Under the pieces are notes generated by a model. That model saw nothing but the letters and a program-made list of their open reading frames with translations. It made no database searches and was not told the origin of the DNA. Below, piece after piece: positions 58,284-64,000 of a stretch of DNA of 64,000 nt. Positions within the stretch are counted from its first letter, which is position 1, and each line of letters begins with the position of its first letter. Source of the DNA: Bimuria novae-zelandiae CBS 107.79. Its lineage: Eukaryota; Ascomycota; Dothideomycetes; Pleosporales; Didymosphaeriaceae. The stretch spans positions 241,909 to 305,908 of the forward strand of contig ML976664.1 of the NCBI GenBank assembly GCA_010015655.1, written 5' to 3'. A program made the translations under genes and the position numbers.

Positions 58284-59727
58284 ATGTCGACGACTTCGCT
58301 GCAGGTGCCGCCATCGCCCTCGTCCTCTAAGCGTTCGCGCAGCAAAGACAGCGCCCACTCCACCGCCACCTCGTCGCTCGACACACCCCACTTCACCCCC
58401 GCGGCGAGCACCCAGAGCCTCGTAATACCGAACCCGGGCGAGCAGCCTTCGAATCTACAACCAGCGGAGCAAGACCCCACGCCATACCCCGCATTCCTGA
58501 GACTGAGCAAAACAGGCAGGTACACTGTCCTACTACTATAGAGAAAGAGGGAAGGCTGACTAGGCGCAGATATACACCAAAAGTTCGCTGACCTCGAGTG
58601 GGAGCAGCGCCAACGCACGCTGCATACCCTACAGAATGGCGACTCCGAGCACCCCTCGCACTTCGTGCGGTGCACGGGCGAGGAGATCAAGGACCGAAAT
58701 CGATACATGAACGTTGATCCCTACCAAGGCAACCGGGTGCGGTTAAAGGTGCCCGAGGGGTGGAACGACTACATCAACGCCTCACCCGTGGAGCTAAAGT
58801 CGAGCGGGTCGGACAAGGTGTTGAAGTATATTGCGACGCAGGTATGTCGGCATAGCCTCGTATTGTCGTATTTTGCCAAGGCTAACCTGGTGTCAGGGAC
58901 CCAAGTACGAGACGTACCCGCACTTCTGGCGAATGATCTGGCACGAGACGACCTCGCCCGCCGTCATCGTCATGCTCACCCAGACGTACGAGGCCGCGCG
59001 AGAGAAATGCTTTCCCTACTATCCGCAACAACTCGACGCGCCGAGCATCCGCGTGAACGCCCAGAACGAGTACGAAGATGGCTTCATACACGATCTCAAA
59101 CTCGCGAGCTTGGAGAACCGGGACGATGTGCGCGCACAGGTTAGAGAACTGGATATGACGACCGAGGACGGCAGCGAGTCAAGAAAGATCTGGCATCTCT
59201 TGTTCGCTGGCTGGCCCGATTTCCTCGTTCCAGAAGGCGCCGACCGAGCAGCGCTCCTCCGCCTCATCACCATGAGCCGAGAGAAGAACGCCGACAATGC
59301 GACGAATCCACGCATCGTGCACTGCAGCGCTGGCGTTGGCCGGAGCGGGACTTTCATCGCGCTAGACTGGCTGCTGCAAGAGCTGGATGACGGTAGCCTC
59401 GACGAGGTCCAAGACAACGAAGACCCTGTATTTGGCGTCGTCAGCAGGCTAAGGGAGCAGCGCATGATGATGGTGCAGAGCGAGCCGCAGCTTGCCTTCA
59501 TCTACGATGTCGTGAGGGAGAGGTGGCGCGCCAGGTGGATAAGTCAGCATCCCGAGGAGGCAGAGAGCTTGGGTGTCACACACACACTCAATGAAGCGCC
59601 CGAAGGTCCGCGCCTGAAGAGGCAGAAGTCGCATAAGAACGGCGCAGAAGGAGATGAAGACGAGCGAGCAGAGCTTGAGGCCGAGCTTCTCGACGCCGAG
59701 ATGGACTTTGACAAGGGGAAGACGTGA
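58284..59727 (+). CDS. Protein tyrosine phosphatase (classical, cytosolic)
   Basis: Exons 58,284-58,515, 58,570-58,841 and 58,897-59,727 (444 aa). The N-terminal 70 residues are Ser/Thr-rich and probably disordered. The catalytic domain starts at DIHQKFADLEWEQRQR and contains NRYMNVDPY, DYINASPVEL, YIATQGPKYETYPHFWRM, the WPD loop at residues 274-276 (FAGWPDFLVPEG), and the P-loop HCSAGVGRSGTF with C311 as nucleophile and R317. The Q-loop region is QRMMMVQSEPQLAFIYDVV. All catalytic residues are present. The first intron appears to use a GC donor (AG/GCAGGT), because only this join gives KTDIHQKF in frame; the second is canonical. Fungal relatives (Ptp1-3, Pyp) dephosphorylate MAP kinases. 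The acidic C-terminal tail (EGDEDERAELEAELLDAEMD) is unusual. Confidence 0.92.
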
Positions 59728-60247
59728 TTTCTTTGTTTAACGCCCGCGCACCCCTCGTCTATTCCTCTGGCGAGATTATTTGGATCGTGTCCCCACGTGG
59801 GCGTGTGCCTCGTGGTAATATTTCGCCAAACTATAATTGTACCTAGTAGGGCTGTTGTTAATCTAATGCTTCGCTAGACCTTTGCAGGGTGGCAATGACC
59901 CACTGCACAACCATAATTACATCAGGACCACTGCGTTGGTCCTTTTCCCTCTATGAGCTGCGTCTTCCCGTCCTGACTAAGACAGCGGCCAGCTCCTGAC
60001 TACACAAACTTCACTTCTACCTAAACCTCCGCCGACGTCCTATATTTGATCTCACCTAGGATGGAATATTGAGTGACGCAAGGAACAAAAGTCTGCCATT
60101 GCTACATATATATAGAATAATTGCTATAACTCGGTCTATAAATACGAGACAAATGATAAATCAGGTGAATCCCTACAAGATCTCAGCCGTCAAGAACCTC
60201 TACACACCCCCACGCCGTACCAGCCCATCTCCTACACATCCCTCCAA
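59728..60247. other. Intergenic region
   Basis: 520 bp between the phosphatase 3' end and the converging pseudogene. No gene seen. Confidence 0.5.
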
Positions 60248-62612
60248 CTAGCCAGAGATACTATACGCGCTCCACAGCGCCGTGCAGGAAAAGTACAGCG
60301 CAGCATCCCACTTAAAGAAGTCGAACACAGAGGTAGACGCACCCACGAGCATGTCGTTGGGGGAAGGCAGGGTCCCGAAGACGCCGGCGAGAGACAGTGA
60401 CGCGTTGGAGGCCACGTAGATCAGCGTTGCGACGTGCGAGAGCGCTGTGACGACGAAGCCCACGCCGTAGGTTATGCATAAGGGCGCGACGTCGTGCAAG
60501 CGAAAGAGGGACTCGTATTCATCCTCCGGATCCACCCGCGCAAGCACAGTCGAAAACAAACACGTCAACCCGCCAACGTACAGCGGGAAGAGCTACCACA
60601 GCGCCACGAAGCTCCGATGGACCGCTGCGTCCTCGTACGAGCGGAACATCAGAATCGTAGGAAGCAGGAAACCGAGCGCTACGCCGGGGATCGCGCGCCC
60701 GGTTGTGCGCGTGTACAGCACGGAGCTGGTCGTGTACATGCTCGCGAGGTAGTACAGCGGCGTGAACTTGCCGACGCCGTGGAGTTGGCAGGCGAGGCCG
60801 AAGAGCACGGGGAAAGCAACGAGGGAGCTGCGGTTGCCGTTGCGGTAGCTTTCGATCGTCCAGATGAGCGGCGCAGAGGTGAGGGCTACGATGAGGTAGA
60901 GGCATTGCACGGTTTGGGCGGTGGGCGGGCCGGCGAAGGCGCCGACGAGCGTCGAAAGGATTGCATCGATGGGAGGGATGCTTGTGTAGGAGGTTTTCGG
61001 CTCGTGGCTGGCGAAGGTAGGAAGGGTCGTCGGGTCTGGATGGAAGGTTAGAGCCTTGCGGGCGGTGGTGAAAAGGACGAGGAAGAGGGAGGCAAAGACC
61101 AGTCTGACGAGTGCGGGGTTTTCGAGCGGCTTTGTGACGAGCTCGTCTGGGAAGGGGGCGTAATGGTGTCGTTTGGGAACGCTCTGCATGTTCAGCCGAT
61201 GGCCACCCTCGATGCTCCTGGTCCACCCGCTGAGACGGACATCGCTAGATACATGCTTGACGATATACTTGGCGAAGATTTCCAGGAAGGGCGTCTCGAG
61301 GGCTCTTCGAATCTCTGCTGCTCGTTCGCCCGCTTCACCAGGTCCTGGACACGCGGCGAGCGCTGTCGTTGGGTGGTGGAGAAAATGTGATCGATGTCAG
61401 CGTCGGAGAGACCCTCTGAGTGGTTTTTGAAGCCTTGCGTCAGATTGTTGACGAGGACGGCAGCCGTTTCAATAGCACTGTTACCGCCTTGCCCGCTGAT
61501 GGGTTCAAACTAACCAGTTCAGTCAGTACCTTTCAGAACGAAGAACATTTGGTGGTATTTACCTTGTGTGCAGCGTCTCCTATGGTGATGATGCACTTGT
61601 AGTGCCATCGCTTGAACACATATTCTGGAAGCGGTGTGAGGATGGAGGAGATTTTTGAGCTGTAGAGATCTCCAAAGGACAGGCCATCTGTGACCTTGTC
61701 GTCCCAGTGTTCTTTGGCTAGCTTCAGCGCGTCTACTTTTGTGAAACGAGGCAGCGTATCCGACTTTTCACCCGCATTCTGAAACAAAAACCAGTAGACT
61801 CTGTTCTTTGGTCCCGAGACTACAAGTAAAGACGAATGCTTATAGAGGACCGAGTAGCTGGTGTACGGCTTGAAGTCCTTCATAATTGATATGCCGAATA
61901 TGCAATTATATTCGGTGTGTCTTGCAAGTGCTGGTCCTGGATTAGCGAAGCTACTGAAATAGGGGTGTCGTTTGAATTACCTGTGTGCTCAGATGCATGA
62001 ACCTTGGCTCCAGTTGGTCCGCCAACTCCCACATTTCTTGTCTGACTGCGCTGTGGACTCCATCCGCTCCAACCACGATATCGCCCATGAACTCAGACCC
62101 ATCTTCTGTCGTGACCCTGACTTTGGAGCCTTCATGTTGAACCTTGACGACCTTCTTGCTGAGAAGGACCTTGTGCTTGTTCTGAAGATGATTATACAGT
62201 TATTGGAAGGTCATCTGACGGTCCATAAAGATGAAATCGTAGCCCTGGCTAGGGATTGTTAGTAAAGGCAAAAATATCTTGCCGACGCGGAAACCTACCG
62301 CTGCGAGAAGTACTTGTCTAGACCAGACATTTACACAAGTATGCGCCCGTCCGGGCCGCGTAGATGGGTCATCGTGGTAGGTTTCTCGATCAAGCTTCGC
62401 AACGCAGGATATAGACCCAATTGATCCAAAACACGGAGGCCGTTCGGTAGCAGTCCAATGCTAGCCCCAACTTGAGGCGCGATCTCACTTCATGCCTCGA
62501 GCACGACGAAATCTATACCGAGCTTCTCCAGCATGTTGGCTAGAGTGAGGCCGGTTATACTGCCGCCGGCGATGATGTCTTTGAAATCCTTGGGTGGCAT
62601 GGCTTCGATCAT
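60248..62612 (-). pseudogene. FAD-dependent monooxygenase fused to membrane domain, decayed
   Basis: Minus strand. The N-terminal frame begins MIEAMPPKDFKDIIAGGS at 62,612 and has a Rossmann motif (GGSITGLTLANMLEKLGI), then VVLEA and [20 protein letters not shown]. After an intron at 62,249-62,298 it continues QGYDFIFMDRQ, GDIVVGADGVHSAVR, EYNCIFGISI and GDAAHK. After an intron at 61,510-61,562 comes FEPISGQGGNSAIETAAVLV. These are hallmarks of group A flavin monooxygenases such as PaxM-like epoxidases. The protein then appears to run into about 300 hydrophobic residues with several membrane spans (VRLVFASLFLVLF; CLYLIVALTSAPLIW; GVALGFLLPTILMF; ending SAYSISG). Stops interrupt it at 62,490, 62,331, 62,200 and 60,593. 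An apparent +2 shift lies near 61,301-61,308, and the join near 61,920-61,980 needs a frame change. It is not functional as one protein. Confidence 0.8.
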
Positions 62613-64000
62613 CTGTCTAGGTCGTCGGTGAGGAGTTAAAAAGAGCTGATGGGGTGTGACTGTAGTAAGAGGAATGGCGATGTCCAAATAAGAGTGTTTT
62701 TTTGGTCTGACTCTTATGATGAATGGCAGTGGCACCGCATTATACGCGTCTGGTATTGTATGGGGTTCGAATATGCCGTTAGAGCCCACCGGGTGTGGCC
62801 GATCTGCCTAGACTAGCACCCGGTAAAGGACCGATCGCTCTGCAGGTGCAGGCAAATCTCAAGCACACCAACTACATGAAAGCCACACAGTGAACCCATC
62901 TCTGCGGGGCTAAAGGTCGGTCGAGCTTTTGTCCTAGATAACAGACAAGTCATTTAGATTTATTTGTCGTCAGCCAAGACGCACTACTAGTTCATGTGGT
63001 TAAGCGTTGCTGAATTCAATAGTGGTGGACGTATGTAGATGCGAATCGTCCCGAGGTAGCGTCGAATCAGGGTTTTTGTTTTGTCGTTCCCAACGACCTG
63101 AACAGACCATGCCAAATGCAGCAACTGAGAAACTCGACGGATTACTAAAGCGTTGTTGGTGTTGAGAAGCAGGAGCAATGAGCTCCACTGGGTGGTGACG
63201 GACCGAAGTAGCAGTCCATACGGTCAAACATTGAAGTCCCATACAAGACGCGTAGAATGGCGAGACCCGTATCTCAACGTGGAATAGTGAACTACGCGGC
63301 GTAACTGTATCCACTCGGAAGGAAACACTACCGGCCCTACCCGAAGCCTTTGGTAGACTTGCCGTTCAAAGTTTCAATTTGAAACCCATAGTGACCCACA
63401 GCGGCTTCGTCAGAGAAGGCTATCGGTTATCGATTATCGGCTACCGGCTACTGGTTATTGGTGACTGTGTGACAATTGCTTATAGCATGCTCGGCTCCGA
63501 ACAAGTTTCCAATCCTGTTTTGTAATTTGAAGAGTCTTGCCTCAATTGTTCTATCCCAAGAGTGCTAGATGCTGGAGAGGGTCAAGCTCTGAAATGGACC
63601 AGGCGCATACGCGTACTCGGTAATGGAAGGAAATGTCTCGGACGGAACGCTCCTGCGAGGAACTTGATGCCGGAGATCTTTAGTTCCCTGTCCTGACGTT
63701 CATATTGATCGAAGCGGCTAAAACATGTATATCACAAACTTGGCGCACTGCCATCAGTCAGATCCCACGTGAATAGTCTTGGAAGATCCGGGAACAATAT
63801 CCTCGCACTGTGTCACGGTTTGGAGTCTCCCTTTCCCCACTTATAGTGGCGCCTCACCTCTGTTGAGATGCGACTACCCATCCTGCACTAGCGCTGTTTA
63901 CAGCCACCCATGTATACCTACTGTTCGTAGCTTCAACCAATACAACAACATATACAACTCTCAATTTCTTTTGTATGCATATGGATCACTAGCTCTTACA
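62613..64000. other. Intergenic region to window end
   Basis: No credible gene on either strand. It contains a degenerate 7-bp tandem repeat at 63,421-63,462. The CT/CA-rich end (63,900-63,970: CAACCAATACAACAACATAT) looks like a promoter leader pointing out of the window on the + strand. Confidence 0.45.
63421..63462. repeat. Degenerate 7-bp tandem repeat, 6 copies
   Basis: Reads TATCGGT, TATCGAT, TATCGGC, TACCGGC, TACTGGT, TATTGGT: six in-register heptamers differing by one or two transitions. Confidence 0.8.

Noticed and set aside
1..64000. CRISPR arrays, operons or bacterial-type elements
   Set aside because: Spliceosomal introns throughout show a eukaryotic genome; no spaced direct repeats of CRISPR type were seen.

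Overview
The window is nuclear DNA from a filamentous ascomycete (Pezizomycotina, probably a Dothideomycete). Support comes from short introns of about 46-120 bp with GT(A/G)..CT(A/G)AC..AG signals, gene families such as UNC-50/Gmh1, Rna14, Argonaute and a Yvc1-like channel, and a long block of TA-rich, CA/TG-poor transposon wreckage typical of repeat-induced point mutation (RIP).

Region 1 (about 1-15,870) is an AT-rich transposon graveyard with no intact gene. It holds a stop-riddled Ty3/gypsy chromovirus (about 2,900-8,200, + strand; reverse transcriptase, integrase and chromodomain signatures still legible). LTR-like segments lie on both sides of it, and the flanks carry a mosaic of inverted repeats (1,211-1,860 against 9,352-10,171; 1,980-2,250 against 10,780-11,040; 2,790-2,900 against 8,925-9,035). 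Next come two sister Fot1/pogo-type DNA transposons of about 1.85 kb in opposite orientation (11,540-13,391 minus; 13,644-15,500 plus), each with TIRs and TA target duplications, nested in an older inverted-repeat element. RIP-like composition stops sharply near 15,870, about 540 bp before the first gene.

Region 2 (16.4-59.7 kb) is ordinary gene-rich euchromatin. In order it holds: mitochondrial IF2 (+), UNC-50/Gmh1 (-), Rna14 (+), an Argonaute (+) with a long and puzzling 5' region, a PP28/PDAP1-like protein (+), an HNH-domain protein (+), an F-box-like protein (+), a BTB/POZ protein with an apparent 1-nt frameshift (+), a Yvc1-like TRP channel (-), a D-serine dehydratase-like PLP enzyme (+), two divergent proteins of unknown function (-/+), a very long disordered protein (+), another unknown protein (+) and a protein tyrosine phosphatase (+). 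The genes are mostly housekeeping or signalling, each with its own promoter. Exon structures were worked out by hand from splice signals and frame continuity.

Region 3 (60.2-64 kb) contains a decayed minus-strand gene. It encodes a flavin-dependent monooxygenase apparently fused to a C-terminal multi-span membrane domain. Four in-frame stops, all explicable as C-to-T changes, and at least one frameshift break it. It may be a relic of secondary metabolism. The last 1.4 kb shows no gene.
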